NCBI RefSeq assembly: GCF_013179735.1 | Contig: NZ_JABMEG010000002.1 | Coordinates: 62,001 to 126,000 of the forward strand | DNA: 64,000 nt | Source: Permianibacter fluminis | Lineage (GTDB): Bacteria; Pseudomonadota; Gammaproteobacteria; Enterobacterales; Permianibacteraceae | Direction of reading: 5' to 3' | Part shown: positions 1 through 9,617 of the stretch, one piece after another | Position numbering within the stretch: position 1 is the stretch's first letter | Layout: every line of letters begins with the position of its first letter | Position numbers and translations under genes: made by a program | Notes under the pieces: generated by a model | The model's input: the letters and a program-made list of their open reading frames with translations, nothing else | Told to the model about the DNA's origin: nothing | The model's database searches: none

Positions 1-1915
1 AGCAGGCTTGTTCGAGTACCAATTTATCCAACGTTTCGATCAATCCGGTTTCTTCGGCCAGCGGAATAAATTGCGCCGGTGAAATGAGTTGCCCTCCGGC
101 ATCGCGCATGCGAATAAGGGCCTCAGCTCCTACTATTTCGCCGGTTTTCATTTGCACTTTGGTTTGATAAAAAACTTCAAGGCGGTTATTCGTGAGCGCC
201 TCGCGCAAATGCGCTTCAAGGCGCTGGCGAAGCAGTACCTGCTCCTCCAGATCGTGCGAGAAAAACCGGAAGCAGTCTCGACCTTCTTTCTTTGCTCGGT
301 ACATCGCCACGTCGGCGTGGCGCATCATGGTTTCCGGGTCGGCCGCATCGTCGGGAAACAGACTGATGCCGATGCTGAGCGATAGGTTAATGGGGCCGCT
401 TGGGCTGCTAAACGGAGGGCTCATGACTTGTTGCAGCTTCTTCGCGACCTCTTCGGCGTTTTGTGCAGAGCGAAGGTCTGGAATGAGTAGAATGAACTCG
501 TCGCCGCCAAAGCGGCTGATCGTGTCGTTGCCGCGAAGCTGTTTTTGCAATCGTATGGCGGCCTGCTGTAACAGATCATCACCAACGGCATGGCCAACAG
601 AGTCGTTGATATATTTGAAGTTGTCGAAATCCATCATGAGCATGGCGACTTTTGCGCCCGAGCGTCGAGCGGTATGCAGTGCTTGCGAGAGTCGGTCATG
701 CAGCAGAACTCGGTTAGGCAAATCGGTCAGCGCGTCATGATTGGCAAGGTGACTCATTTTAAGGGCCATTGCTCGTGCTTCGCTGACATCATGGAAAACG
801 ACGATGGCGCCGGAGAGTCGGCCTGAGTGGTCGATAATTGGTGCTGCCGAGTCTTCTATGTAGTGGTCCTGCTCACGCCCACGAAGCGTTGTATCCAATG
901 CCATGCCGACTCGTCGGCGATCCTTGATTGCCATACGGACGGGGTTGCTGATTGGATTGCCATTTTCACCATCAATCAAGGGCATCACCGTTTCAATGGC
1001 TTGCCCCAATGCCTCCTGTAGCGACCAACCCGTCATCGCCTCGGCGATCGGATTCATCAGGGTGATTTTGCTGTCGATGTCTGTCGCAATAACGGCATCG
1101 CCAATGGAGTTCAGCGTGATGTGCAGTCGTTCTTTTTGTTCTTCCAGGGCCAGTTCGGCCCTCTTTTGCGAGGAAATATCGGTTAGCAACATCAGTACGC
1201 CATGATCCTGACGCGACACCAGAGATGCTTTCGCGTAACGTCGGCTGCCGGCCTTGTCAATGAAGCTGACATCAACTGCGCTTTGTCCATGCAGGGCGAC
1301 CTGTTGTAGCGGCATTTTCAGCTGTTCGTGCAGTTCCTTTCCAACAACCACGGACATGGCGAGACCGCGCATCTCGTCAGGTGATTTGCCAAACCAGGAG
1401 CCGAGACTGTCATTGCTGAATAGATTGGTCAGGTCCGTATTCCAATAGCCAATAAACGCAGGCAGGTGATCAACCAGCATGCGAAGTTCTGTATTGGCTT
1501 TGGCAAGATCTACTGCACGTTGACGAAGCAGCAGATGATTTTGTATGCGAACCCGGCAAATCGAGGGGTCGAGCGGCTTGGTAATGAAATCGACACCGCC
1601 TATGGCCAGTGACTGGAGCTCATAGTTGATGTTCGGACTGGCGGTAACAAATATGACGGCACAATTTGCGGTGAGTGGATCTGCAGTGAGGGCAGCGAAC
1701 AGCTCATAGCCGTCCATTTCCGGCATTTCGATATCGAGCAAGGCCAAGTCAGGTGGCTGTTGGCGGGCGAGTGCTAGAGCTTCTTTTCCGGATGTTGCAA
1801 ACATCAGCTCACCGAAACCCTCCAGAATCGCGCCCAGGATTCGAATGTTGTCGATCACGTCATCAACAATCAGGATTATGGGGGGGCGGCTGCTGGTCGC
1901 CTGCAACTCAAACAT
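1..1915 (-). CDS. REC-PAS-PAS-GGDEF-EAL hybrid response regulator (3' end outside window)
   Basis: C-di-GMP turnover regulator of which about 638 residues are visible before the window edge. A receiver domain (about residues 12-130) has its phosphoacceptor at D61 in LLDIEMPEMDG. Two PAS domains follow (about 150-265 and 275-395), then a diguanylate cyclase domain with an intact RFGGDEF loop near residue 470 and the start of an EAL phosphodiesterase domain (GAEALIR near 596, PLAEETG). The ATG at 1915 has GGAG five bases upstream. Motifs for both synthesis and breakdown of c-di-GMP are present, so the net activity cannot be told. The protein should be cytoplasmic, since no membrane segment is seen. 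Its cognate kinase is not in the window. Confidence 0.93.
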   Translation of the reverse strand, partial: MFELQATSSRPPIILIVDDVIDNIRILGAILEGFGELMFATSGKEALALARQQPPDLALLDIEMPEMDGYELFAALTADPLTANCAVIFVTASPNINYELQSLAIGGVDFITKPLDPSICRVRIQNHLLLRQRAVDLAKANTELRMLVDHLPAFIGYWNTDLTNLFSNDSLGSWFGKSPDEMRGLAMSVVVGKELHEQLKMPLQQVALHGQSAVDVSFIDKAGSRRYAKASLVSRQDHGVLMLLTDISSQKRAELALEEQKERLHITLNSIGDAVIATDIDSKITLMNPIAEAMTGWSLQEALGQAIETVMPLIDGENGNPISNPVRMAIKDRRRVGMALDTTLRGREQDHYIEDSAAPIIDHSGRLSGAIVVFHDVSEARAMALKMSHLANHDALTDLPNRVLLHDRLSQALHTARRSGAKVAMLMMDFDNFKYINDSVGHAVGDDLLQQAAIRLQKQLRGNDTISRFGGDEFILLIPDLRSAQNAEEVAKKLQQVMSPPFSSPSGPINLSLSIGISLFPDDAADPETMMRHADVAMYRAKKEGRDCFRFFSHDLEEQVLLRQRLEAHLREALTNNRLEVFYQTKVQMKTGEIVGAEALIRMRDAGGQLISPAQFIPLAEETGLIETLDKLVLEQAC

Positions 1916-2401
1916 GCGGACTCCGTTGTCGTAAACGTGGGTCGCCCCTCGGCTACCTGTCTTGCTTGCGATGCGAGAGAAAAAGATATTGGCTGTCTGC
2001 GGCGGTCTGCTCAATACCCTTGCCTTGACGCCATCCTTGTCCTGATTGCTCCTGCCATTTGTTATTGTGGAGCAGTATCTCTGTTGAAGATTAGTTCATC
2101 TCTGCCGTTTTTACCGGGGCCTGCTGCGGCGCGTCAATTTGGGTGATGGCGTTTGACTGATACTGGCTGGTGGCTTTTTGCCAAGTCTTTTTTTGCTGGC
2201 AGGCAACAGTACGGAAGCGACCTCAACGTCAGCGCGGAGATTGTTGTGGGCAACGGTATGTATCCCGTGTTTAGTGACAGCAGCGGCCGAGCGAGCGAAA
2301 TGACGTAATAAAAATGTGGCTTTTTACCCTGAAAGGTAATGCGGGAGGGGGCGCTGTTATAGGGGAGGGAGGCGGCGAGCACCTCAATGTCTTGCAGATA
2401 C
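1916..2401. other. Intergenic region without a recognisable gene
   Basis: Upstream region of the GGDEF/EAL gene and downstream region of the lipoprotein gene. The short open frames on both strands have no ribosome binding site and no recognisable protein family. Nothing else was identified apart from the terminator at its right end. Confidence 0.6.
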
Positions 2402-2433
2402 AAAAACGGCGCCTGACGGCGCCGTTTTTTTTT
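2402..2433. terminator. Bidirectional Rho-independent terminator
   Basis: A perfect stem, AACGGCGCC / GGCGCCGTT, has a TGAC loop, a T9 run on the plus strand and a T5 run on the minus strand. On the minus strand it lies 18 bases beyond the stop codon of the lipoprotein gene and most likely ends that transcript. Confidence 0.85.
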
Positions 2434-2450
2434 GGCCGTCCTGCCGACAA

Positions 2451-3494
2451 TCAGTTTGTCCGCTTGAACTTGGCCGGTACTTCAAAAACGCTGTCGCGTT
2501 CCGGTTGCACGGCCATTTTCTTCACTTCATAGGTGAATTGCACCAGCGGGCCGGTTGGCGCAGTGGCCTGGCTGGCTTTGCCGGTTACCCAATCGAGCGG
2601 ATTGCTGCTGAGACTCGGGCTGGCAGCAGGCTTGTTGCTGGCGCCGCAAGTTTCGTCGGTGGCGGTCCATTCCACTTTCATGGCCAGCGGATAGCCTTTC
2701 ATTTTCTGCACTTCCTTGCCCAGCGACACCGCCCAGTTTTCCGCTTTCGGGCCGAGCGAATTGCCGAGTCCGGCCAGCGCCATGTACACGTCCTTGTTGA
2801 TCAGGTTGCGGATGTCGGTGCCGGCCAGCATGGCTTTGGCGTAATTCTGCTCAAAGTTGTTTTGCATCGCCAAGGCATCTTTCATGCCGCCTTTCAGCTC
2901 GGCATTCCAGAAATCAAAGGTGACGGTGTTGGTGGCTTTCTTGCCAGCCGGATCTTTCAGTTCCACAAACCAGACCAGGCGGTAGAGCTGGGCATCGGCG
3001 CTGGCAATGCTGCGTTTGTCGCTGAGGCTGTTGCCCTTGAACGTGTTCTTTTGCACGGTCAGTTTGCAGGACGATTCTTCCGGCTTCTCCGGCCGTGGCT
3101 GGCTCGGTGTGGTCGGCTTTTCCGGCTGGGTTGGCGTCGCTGGCAGCGGGCAACCTTTCAGCGGGCATTCGGTGTAGGTTTTTTCTTTCTGGTCGAGTTC
3201 CCAGTGCAGATTGCGGTCCAGCCGCAGGATTTCATCATTGCCGGACAGGAAGCGGCCGACGGTATTGCGCAGCAGCCAGTTATCAAACTGGAAATCGTTG
3301 GCGGTGCGACGGCGATCGGCGCGGGCATATTGCACCGACTTGCCTTTGACGTTCGGCAGCATGGCGCCGCCAAGGGTCGATTCGCTGGCGATGACCGCGG
3401 TGGGATTTTGCGGCGTGGTATCGGCTGGCTCCGGCATCACGCTGGCACAGCCGGCCAAGCTGGCGGCGAGCACGCTGAGCAATAGTCCTTTCAT
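2451..3494 (-). CDS. Predicted lipoprotein of unknown function
   Basis: A 347-residue protein starting MKGLLLSVLAASLAGC, a lipoprotein signal peptide with the lipid-modified cysteine at position 16. The ATG at 3494 was chosen because GGAGGA lies eight bases upstream and the signal peptide begins there; the open frame itself extends 37 codons further without sense. After the signal comes a globular part, then a linker rich in Pro, Glu and Thr (about residues 110-140) next to a CPLKGCPLP stretch, then a second globular part with scattered cysteines. No family was recognised. It is a single gene with its own terminator. The residue after the lipid cysteine is Ala, so outer-membrane anchoring is likely. 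Confidence 0.75.
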   Translation of the reverse strand: MKGLLLSVLAASLAGCASVMPEPADTTPQNPTAVIASESTLGGAMLPNVKGKSVQYARADRRRTANDFQFDNWLLRNTVGRFLSGNDEILRLDRNLHWELDQKEKTYTECPLKGCPLPATPTQPEKPTTPSQPRPEKPEESSCKLTVQKNTFKGNSLSDKRSIASADAQLYRLVWFVELKDPAGKKATNTVTFDFWNAELKGGMKDALAMQNNFEQNYAKAMLAGTDIRNLINKDVYMALAGLGNSLGPKAENWAVSLGKEVQKMKGYPLAMKVEWTATDETCGASNKPAASPSLSSNPLDWVTGKASQATAPTGPLVQFTYEVKKMAVQPERDSVFEVPAKFKRTN

Positions 3495-3724
3495 CGATGT
3501 AGTCCTCCATTCCGTTGTGGGCGAGTGCGGCGCCTCGTTTGCTGTTTCGGCGGTTGCAATCCAGGTTGCCGCGCCAGCAGCCAGCTGGCTGCAGCAGGGC
3601 CGCACTATAGCACCGCTGCAGCGGCCATTGTGGGCGCAGTTGCCTTTACAGAAATGGCCAATTCGGGCAGGCTTGCCGACTCATTCTTGCCTGGCGCGGC
3701 TGGCGGTTGCCCGCTGTTGCAGAC

Positions 3725-4444
3725 ATGCACTCTTGTGCTTTTTCCAACGATTCACTCAGGACGAGTATCGCTGTGTTGGATGGCCGTTTATCTCTGACGA
3801 CACCGGAAGGTGTGCGCTTGCTGTTGACCCCGGCCGGACCGGCCATTCGGGCCGCCGCGTGGGCGCTCGATTTCATTGTCTGGCTAGTCATCGCGTTTTT
3901 CGGCATCTGGATCTTTTCCGGCAGCAAACTCGGCGCCGGCGTGATCGGGCTCATCCTGTTTGTCAGTTACTGGGGCTACCCGGTGATCTGCGAGGTGTAT
4001 TTCCGTGGCCGTTCGATTGGCAAACGCGCGTTTGGTCTGGAAGTGCTGCGTGCCGATGGCCTGCCGGTGGGCTGGCGTGAATCGGCGCTGCGCAATCTGA
4101 TCGCCGTCGCCGATTTCCTGCCGATGCTTTATGCCAGCGGCCTGCTGTGCATGTTGCTTGATCGGCGCTTTCGCCGGCTGGGCGATATCGTTGCCGGCAC
4201 TCAGGTGGTGTATCACGAGAAACTGCCCGCACGCAGCCAGTTCACCGACGTTCAGCCGCTCGCGACCAGCTATCCGCTGACGCCGGAGCAGCAGCGCATC
4301 CTCATCGGCCTGTTTGAACGGGAAAAGAAATTACCGGTCGAGCGGATGCAGGAACTCGCCAGCATTGCCGAACCGATCACCGGGTTGACCGGTGCCGCGT
4401 CGCTGGCGGAGTTGCGCGGCATTGCCGCCGGGCTGACCCAATGA
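3725..4444 (+). CDS. RDD family membrane protein
   Basis: First gene of the MoxR/DUF58 operon, about 240 residues. The RDD family signature is visible: an Arg and Asp in the first membrane helix (RAAAWALDFIVW), a second membrane segment, then the conserved FRGRSIGKRAFGL stretch and RRLGDIVAGT near the end of the domain. Family members start close to TPEGVRLLLTPAGP, so the GTG at 3773, with AGGA 11 bases upstream, is a serious alternative to the ATG at 3725. The stop overlaps the next start as ATGA. The role of RDD proteins here is unknown; the fixed company of SpoIIM, DUF4129, MoxR and DUF58 suggests a membrane complex handled by the MoxR chaperone. Confidence 0.88.
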   Translation: MHSCAFSNDSLRTSIAVLDGRLSLTTPEGVRLLLTPAGPAIRAAAWALDFIVWLVIAFFGIWIFSGSKLGAGVIGLILFVSYWGYPVICEVYFRGRSIGKRAFGLEVLRADGLPVGWRESALRNLIAVADFLPMLYASGLLCMLLDRRFRRLGDIVAGTQVVYHEKLPARSQFTDVQPLATSYPLTPEQQRILIGLFEREKKLPVERMQELASIAEPITGLTGAASLAELRGIAAGLTQ

Positions 4445-5388
4445 AGCAGAAAACTTTCGAAACCGAACAAGCGGCGTTGTGGACGGGAATCGAAGCCGTG
4501 CTGAACGGCTCGGCCAAACAGCTTGATGATTTTCCGGCCCAGTATCGCCGGCTGTGTCAGTCGCTGGCACTGGCCAGGCAGCGCGGTTACTCGCCGTCAC
4601 TGACCGATTATCTGCAAAAACTGGTGCTCGATTGTCACCGCCGTTTGTATGGCGTGGAGATCGAGCGGCCGATGCTGCTGCGGCTGTGGTTGAGCCATAC
4701 TTTTCCGCAGCGGGTGCGCGAAGAGTGGCGCTTGCTGGCGCTGGCATCGCTGACATTTTTCGGCGTCGCGCTGGTGACCGGTTTGCTGGTCTGGTTCAAA
4801 CCGCACTGGGCCTACAGTTTCATGTCTGGCGCCGAGCTCAATCAATTTCATGGCATGTATCAGCCGGGCCAAACGGCGGTCGGTCGTGGCGGCAGCGAAG
4901 GCGATGTGGCGATGTTCGGGTTTTATATCTGGAACAACGTCTCGATTGGTTTTCGGACCTTTGCCAGCGGTATTTTTGCCGGCGTGCCAACCCTGATCAG
5001 TCTCGGCTCCAATGGCATGCACCTCGGCGTGGTTGGCAGCTGGCTCAGCATGGATGCCAGCACGCGACCGGTGTTCTGGTCGTTTGTCATCACCCATTCC
5101 AGTTTTGAAATCACCGGTCTGCTGTTGTCCGGCGTCGCTGGCATGCGGCTTGGTCTGGCGCTGATTCACCCGGGTCGCCTGAGTCGTCGGCATGCCTTGC
5201 TGGCAGCTAGTGAGCGGATGTTTCCGATCATTGTCGGCGCGGCATTACTGACCGTGCTGGCGGCTTTCTTTGAAGGCTTCTGGTCGGCCAGCGCCAGCAT
5301 TTCACAGCCGGTCAAATTTATTGTCGGTGGCATCTGCTGGCTGACGGTGCTGCTCTATTTCGCGTTCGCCGGTCGGGTGACGCGCTGA
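4441..5388 (+). CDS. Stage II sporulation protein M (SpoIIM/DUF95) family membrane protein
   Basis: A 315-residue integral membrane protein. The N-terminal 100 residues are soluble and helical. Several membrane segments follow (about residues 99-120, 175-200, 215-240, 262-285 and 288-312), with the family pattern NNVSIGFRTFASGIFAGVPT in the middle. Despite the family name there is no sign of sporulation here; homologues are common in Gram-negative MoxR clusters. It starts within the stop codon of the RDD gene (ATGA) and its own stop overlaps the next ATG by one base (TGATG), so translation of the three is probably coupled. The biochemical role is unknown. Confidence 0.9.
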   Translation: MKQKTFETEQAALWTGIEAVLNGSAKQLDDFPAQYRRLCQSLALARQRGYSPSLTDYLQKLVLDCHRRLYGVEIERPMLLRLWLSHTFPQRVREEWRLLALASLTFFGVALVTGLLVWFKPHWAYSFMSGAELNQFHGMYQPGQTAVGRGGSEGDVAMFGFYIWNNVSIGFRTFASGIFAGVPTLISLGSNGMHLGVVGSWLSMDASTRPVFWSFVITHSSFEITGLLLSGVAGMRLGLALIHPGRLSRRHALLAASERMFPIIVGAALLTVLAAFFEGFWSASASISQPVKFIVGGICWLTVLLYFAFAGRVTR

Positions 5389-7040
5389 TGCAACTGGATA
5401 AATTGCAACTGGATCTGCGGCCACGGCCGAACGCCCAAGCGCTGGATCTCGGTTTTGAATTGCTGCGCGTGCAAAGCAAACCGGTGCTGCTCAGTTGGCT
5501 CGGTTTGTGGTTGCCGCTGTCGGCGTTGTGCCTGCTGCTGACCGCATGGCAGCCGAAGTTGGTCTGGTTGTGGTGGCTGCTGTTGTGGTGGCTGCGGCCG
5601 CTGCTGGAACGGGCGCCGTTGTACGTGCTGTCGCGCCAGGTATTCGGCGAAGACGTCAGCACCGCAGCGGCACTCAAGGCCTGGCCGGGGCAATTGCGCG
5701 GTGGCTGGTTTCGCTTGCTGACCTGGTGGCGTCCGTTCATGCCGGGCCGCGGTCTGTATCAACCGATTTGGCAACTGGAAGGGCTGCGCGGCAAAGCGGC
5801 GGCTGACCGGCGCCAGGTGATTGGCCGTGACACGGCCAGCGCCGCGTATTGGTTTGGCGTCGCCTGTGCCCATTTTGAAATGGTCATCCAGTTTGGCTTC
5901 ATCGCTTTCATTGGATTCTTTCTCAGCGATGAAGACAGCATCAATCCGCTGTCGATGTTTTTCTCAACCAACGCAAGCAAAGAAGCGTGGCTGGCTCTGC
6001 TGTCGGTTGCCGGCAGCGTGCTAAGCGGCGCCATCATCGGGCCGATTTATACCGCCTGCACGTTCACGTTGTATCTGAATCGCCGCGCCACACTGGAAGC
6101 CTGGGATGTCGAGATCATGCTGCGCCAGCTGAAGCGGCCGGCAGCGGCCTCTTCGGCACCATCGGCGGGCGTCGCCATGCCGGCCTTGCTGGCAATGGCT
6201 GTGTCGGCGTTGCTGTTGCTGGGCAGCGCTTGGCCTGATTCGGCCAGCGCGGCGCCAGCAAAAACAGCACCCGCAAAAGCAGCACCCGCAACAACAGAAC
6301 CCGCACCAGCAACGAACCCGGCGGCAAAAACCTGTGAGCCGCCGGTGTGGCTGGCCGAGCGTTTCCAATGGTCCTCCAAGGCGCACAGTTCAGAGCAGGC
6401 CGAAATCCGGGAGGCGGTGAAAGCGGCGCTCGATACCGACGAGCTGCGCGGTTATCGCTGTGAATACATCTGGACGCTGAAAAAAGATGCGAACGAAAAG
6501 AAAAAGACCGCAGAAAAACCGGATCTGAAACTGCCGGATTTCAGTCTTTACGCAACGATAATGAAAGTGCTGTTGATCGTGGCGGCCATCTTTCTGGTGC
6601 TGTGGTTGGCGTATCGCTACCGCGGCCATTTCCCCAGCTTTTATCGCGAGCCACCAGCGCAAGCAGCAACTGAAATTGCCGGGCTGGATATTCGGCCGGA
6701 ATCGCTGCCAACCGATGTGGTGACGGCGGTTCGGCAGTTGTGGCAACGCGGCGAGCTGCGTGCGGCACTGGCGCTACTGTATCGCGCCACCCTGTCGCGG
6801 CTGGTCAGTGACGCCGGTTTGGCCTTGACTCGCGGCGCCACGGAAAACGATTGCCTGCGCGTCGCCCAGCGCGCCCATGCCGCACAGCAATTGTCTGCTG
6901 CCGGTCTCGCGGTTGCGACCGAGGTCACCGAGCTGTGGCTATACGCCGCGTTTGCCGACCGCTGGCCAGGTAACGAACAGATCGAGTCAGCGCTGGCCGA
7001 TTGGCAACAGGCGTTCATCCAGCGCGAGGTGCCCGCATGA
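5388..7040 (+). CDS. DUF4129 domain membrane protein
   Basis: A 550-residue protein with several hydrophobic segments in the first half (about residues 36-75, 165-180, 205-230 and 263-285). An Ala/Pro/Lys/Thr-rich linker (about 288-318) is followed by a conserved acidic stretch, a further membrane helix near 388-408 and a C-terminal DUF4129 domain (about 440-545; VVTAVRQLWQRGELRAALALLYRATLSRL). The start overlaps the SpoIIM stop. DUF4129 proteins go with MoxR/DUF58/DUF4350 genes in many bacteria and were linked by neighbourhood to transglutaminase-like membrane proteins; no catalytic residue can be named here. Confidence 0.87.
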   Translation: MQLDKLQLDLRPRPNAQALDLGFELLRVQSKPVLLSWLGLWLPLSALCLLLTAWQPKLVWLWWLLLWWLRPLLERAPLYVLSRQVFGEDVSTAAALKAWPGQLRGGWFRLLTWWRPFMPGRGLYQPIWQLEGLRGKAAADRRQVIGRDTASAAYWFGVACAHFEMVIQFGFIAFIGFFLSDEDSINPLSMFFSTNASKEAWLALLSVAGSVLSGAIIGPIYTACTFTLYLNRRATLEAWDVEIMLRQLKRPAAASSAPSAGVAMPALLAMAVSALLLLGSAWPDSASAAPAKTAPAKAAPATTEPAPATNPAAKTCEPPVWLAERFQWSSKAHSSEQAEIREAVKAALDTDELRGYRCEYIWTLKKDANEKKKTAEKPDLKLPDFSLYATIMKVLLIVAAIFLVLWLAYRYRGHFPSFYREPPAQAATEIAGLDIRPESLPTDVVTAVRQLWQRGELRAALALLYRATLSRLVSDAGLALTRGATENDCLRVAQRAHAAQQLSAAGLAVATEVTELWLYAAFADRWPGNEQIESALADWQQAFIQREVPA

Positions 7041-8599
7041 GCGTTGCCAGCGTGTCGTCGCGGCGAATGAAAAAAAATATCCTGCTCGGCGGACTGACGG
7101 TGCTGTTATTGGCGCTGTCGGTGTGGGCCTGGTTTCATTTCATGGAAAAGCGCTGGCTGGCGCTGCCGCATTTTTCGCCCGAGGCGGCTCGCAATCCCAT
7201 GCTGGCCAGCACGCAATTGCTGAAACGCTTTCATTACGACGTGAAAGCCGATGGTTCGCTGCAATCCTTGCTGCGGCAACCGCTGCCCGACGGCACGCTG
7301 ATCATGGCCGATGCCGGTGGCATTTTCACCGAGGAACAGGCCGATGACTTGCTGGCCTGGGTCGCACGCGGCAACACCCTGATTGTCCAGCCGCAATGGT
7401 CGTCAGCAAAAGCCGTGCAGGACGCATCGGAAGCGGACGAAGCGGATGCACAAGACCATGCCCAAGACCATGCAAAAGATCATGCCAATCCGGCTGATGC
7501 CATCCTGACTGACCCGATCGGCGACTACCTTGGTGTCTCGATCCGTTACGGGGATCGTGATAAGCACGCCGAGCTCGATCTGTCCTCCTGCAAGAGCAAA
7601 GCCCCGGTTGCCGACGACGAGGGCGGGGAGGCCACGCTGCCAGAATCTGATTCTGCCGCTGCCGATACCGGAGCCGCAGAAGACAGCGCAAGCGAACCGG
7701 ATGTCACCAATCAGGACCGTGTCAGTGCAGAGCCGCAGCAAGACTTTTCAGTCAATGCCGACGTTGCTGCCGATGTCGATGCCGATGCAGATGCAGACGT
7801 CGACGTTGACGCTGCGACGGCGGCCGATACCGATCCACTAACCGACAAGGACGGCCCGGCGGCGCAAGATGACCAGAAAAAACCGAAGATAGCGTTTGAT
7901 GAAATCGCGTTTCCGCAGCTGGCGTATCCGCTGCAAGTCGCGCGCGAGAACATTTATCTCGACAGCGAAGACGAAAGTTTTTCGCCGCTGCTGACCGATG
8001 CCAGCGGTGGCTCGGTCCGGGTGTACGAAGAAGGCGATGGCCATATCGTGCTGCTGGCCAGCAATTTCTTCAACAACGGTTCACTGGGCCATCGTGATCA
8101 CGGCGAGTTGCTGCTGACCCTGCTCAAGCTAAAGCCCGAGCACAAGCGGGTCTGGATCGTCACTGATTTGGATATGCCGGCCTGGTACGACGCGCTCTGG
8201 CAGTATTACCGGTGGCCGGTTATCGGTGTGGCGGTGTTGCTGCTGATCTGGTTGTGGCGGGCGCTGCAACGGTTCGGGCCCTTGCTGCCGGAACCGAGTC
8301 TGGCCCGGCGCGCGCAACTGGAGCATGTCGATGCCAGCGGTCGCTGGTTGTGGCAAGTGGCATGTGGTCGCGAGCGCCTGCTGCTGGCGGCCAGACACGA
8401 TGTTGAAGCGGCGCTGCAACGGCAGGCGCCGGAGCTGGGCAAATTGCAGGGCGATGCCCGCATTGCCCGAATTGCCGCGCTCTGTGAGTTGCCAACCGAT
8501 GAGGTGCAGCTGGCGCTGGTGGCGCCACCGGCACGGTTGCCGGTGGCCTTTACCCGTCAAATACAATTGTTACAGAAGATGAGACAGCACCATGACTGA
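7037..8599 (+). CDS. DUF4350 domain protein with acidic insertion
   Basis: A 520-residue protein. The ATG at 7037 forms ATGA with the previous stop and was preferred over an upstream in-frame codon at 7001. It has one membrane helix near the N-terminus (about residues 14-34), a periplasmic DUF4350 domain (FSPEAARNPMLASTQLLKRF, then GTLIMADAGGIFTEEQ) and a second helix at about 390-412, followed by a basic cytoplasmic tail. Between about residues 128 and 275 there is a low-complexity acidic insertion with DHAQDHAKDHA and alternating Asp-Val/Asp-Ala repeats, which is not part of the family core. The last codons overlap the MoxR start by eight bases. Confidence 0.85.
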   Translation: MSVASVSSRRMKKNILLGGLTVLLLALSVWAWFHFMEKRWLALPHFSPEAARNPMLASTQLLKRFHYDVKADGSLQSLLRQPLPDGTLIMADAGGIFTEEQADDLLAWVARGNTLIVQPQWSSAKAVQDASEADEADAQDHAQDHAKDHANPADAILTDPIGDYLGVSIRYGDRDKHAELDLSSCKSKAPVADDEGGEATLPESDSAAADTGAAEDSASEPDVTNQDRVSAEPQQDFSVNADVAADVDADADADVDVDAATAADTDPLTDKDGPAAQDDQKKPKIAFDEIAFPQLAYPLQVARENIYLDSEDESFSPLLTDASGGSVRVYEEGDGHIVLLASNFFNNGSLGHRDHGELLLTLLKLKPEHKRVWIVTDLDMPAWYDALWQYYRWPVIGVAVLLLIWLWRALQRFGPLLPEPSLARRAQLEHVDASGRWLWQVACGRERLLLAARHDVEAALQRQAPELGKLQGDARIARIAALCELPTDEVQLALVAPPARLPVAFTRQIQLLQKMRQHHD

Positions 8600-9602
8600 T
8601 ATCAATGAAACCGTTGCGCCGACCAGCGCGCCAAGCAATGCCGACAAGGCCGCGCAAGCCGGCGAAATTGTCCGCCGACTCAGCGAAGAAGTGCGCCGTG
8701 TGGTCGTCGGTCAGCAAGCGGTGGTGGAGCAAGTGCTGGCCTGCTTCCTGGCCGGTGGTCATGTCCTGATCGAAGGCGTGCCGGGGCTTGGCAAAACCTT
8801 GCTGGTCAAGGCGCTGGCGAAAACCTTTTCCGGCCAATTCAATCGTATTCAGTTCACCCCGGATCTGATGCCGGCTGATGTCATGGGCCATTCCATTTTT
8901 GATTTGAAAGACCAGGTATTCAGTGTTCGCAAAGGGCCGGTGTTCACCAACCTGCTGCTGGCTGACGAGATCAACCGGGCGCCGGCGAAAACCCAATCGG
9001 CATTGCTGGAAGTGATGCAGGAGCGGCAGGTGACCATTGAAGGCACCAGCCATCAACTGGCGTCGCCGTTCATGGTGCTGGCGACGCAAAACCCGCTGGA
9101 AAATGAAGGCACCTATCCGTTGCCGGAAGCGCAGCTGGATCGGTTTCTGGTCAACGTCCGGATGCAGTATCCGAATGAGCATGACGAGATTGCCATGCTG
9201 CAGCAAGTGACCGCCAACCGGATCGGTGACGGACTCGATGTCGGTGCTGTCAATGCGCTGGTCAGTGCCGACATGGTCAACAAGCTGCAGCAGTTTGTCG
9301 CCCGCATCCGGGTGGACGATTCGCTGGCCGCTTACGCGGTGCAGTTGACTCGCGCGACCCGCGACTGGCCCGGTATTGCCATTGGCGCCGGCCCGCGCGG
9401 CGCCATTGCGCTGGTGCGTATTGCCCGGGCGATGGCGTTGATCGCCGGTCGTGATTTTGTCACGCCGGATGACATCAAGTCGGCCTGCCTGCCGGTATTG
9501 CGGCACCGCATTGCGCTGTCGCCGGAAAGCGAACTCGACGGCCTCAGCACCGACAGTTTGCTGAAAGCGCTGGTCGAACAAATTCCTGCGCCGCGCAGCT
9601 GA
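8592..9602 (+). CDS. MoxR family AAA+ ATPase
   Basis: A 336-residue cytoplasmic AAA+ chaperone-like ATPase. Walker A is GVPGLGKT (62-69) and Walker B is LLADEINRAPAK, followed by the MoxR signature TQSALLEVMQERQVTIEG. Sensor 1 is ATQNPLENEGTYPLPEAQLDRF and a C-terminal lid domain is present. MoxR proteins help assemble or activate partner complexes, usually with von Willebrand A proteins. Here the partner encoded next door is a DUF58 protein. The gene overlaps the DUF4350 gene by eight bases and precedes the DUF58 gene by 15 bases. Confidence 0.96.
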   Translation: MTDINETVAPTSAPSNADKAAQAGEIVRRLSEEVRRVVVGQQAVVEQVLACFLAGGHVLIEGVPGLGKTLLVKALAKTFSGQFNRIQFTPDLMPADVMGHSIFDLKDQVFSVRKGPVFTNLLLADEINRAPAKTQSALLEVMQERQVTIEGTSHQLASPFMVLATQNPLENEGTYPLPEAQLDRFLVNVRMQYPNEHDEIAMLQQVTANRIGDGLDVGAVNALVSADMVNKLQQFVARIRVDDSLAAYAVQLTRATRDWPGIAIGAGPRGAIALVRIARAMALIAGRDFVTPDDIKSACLPVLRHRIALSPESELDGLSTDSLLKALVEQIPAPRS

Positions 9603-9617
9603 CGGATACCACGCCGG

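Noticed and set aside
2505-3485. A 326-codon plus frame opposite the lipoprotein gene
   Set aside because: The minus frame has a proper ribosome site, signal peptide and terminator; the plus frame is Phe/His/Arg-rich nonsense.
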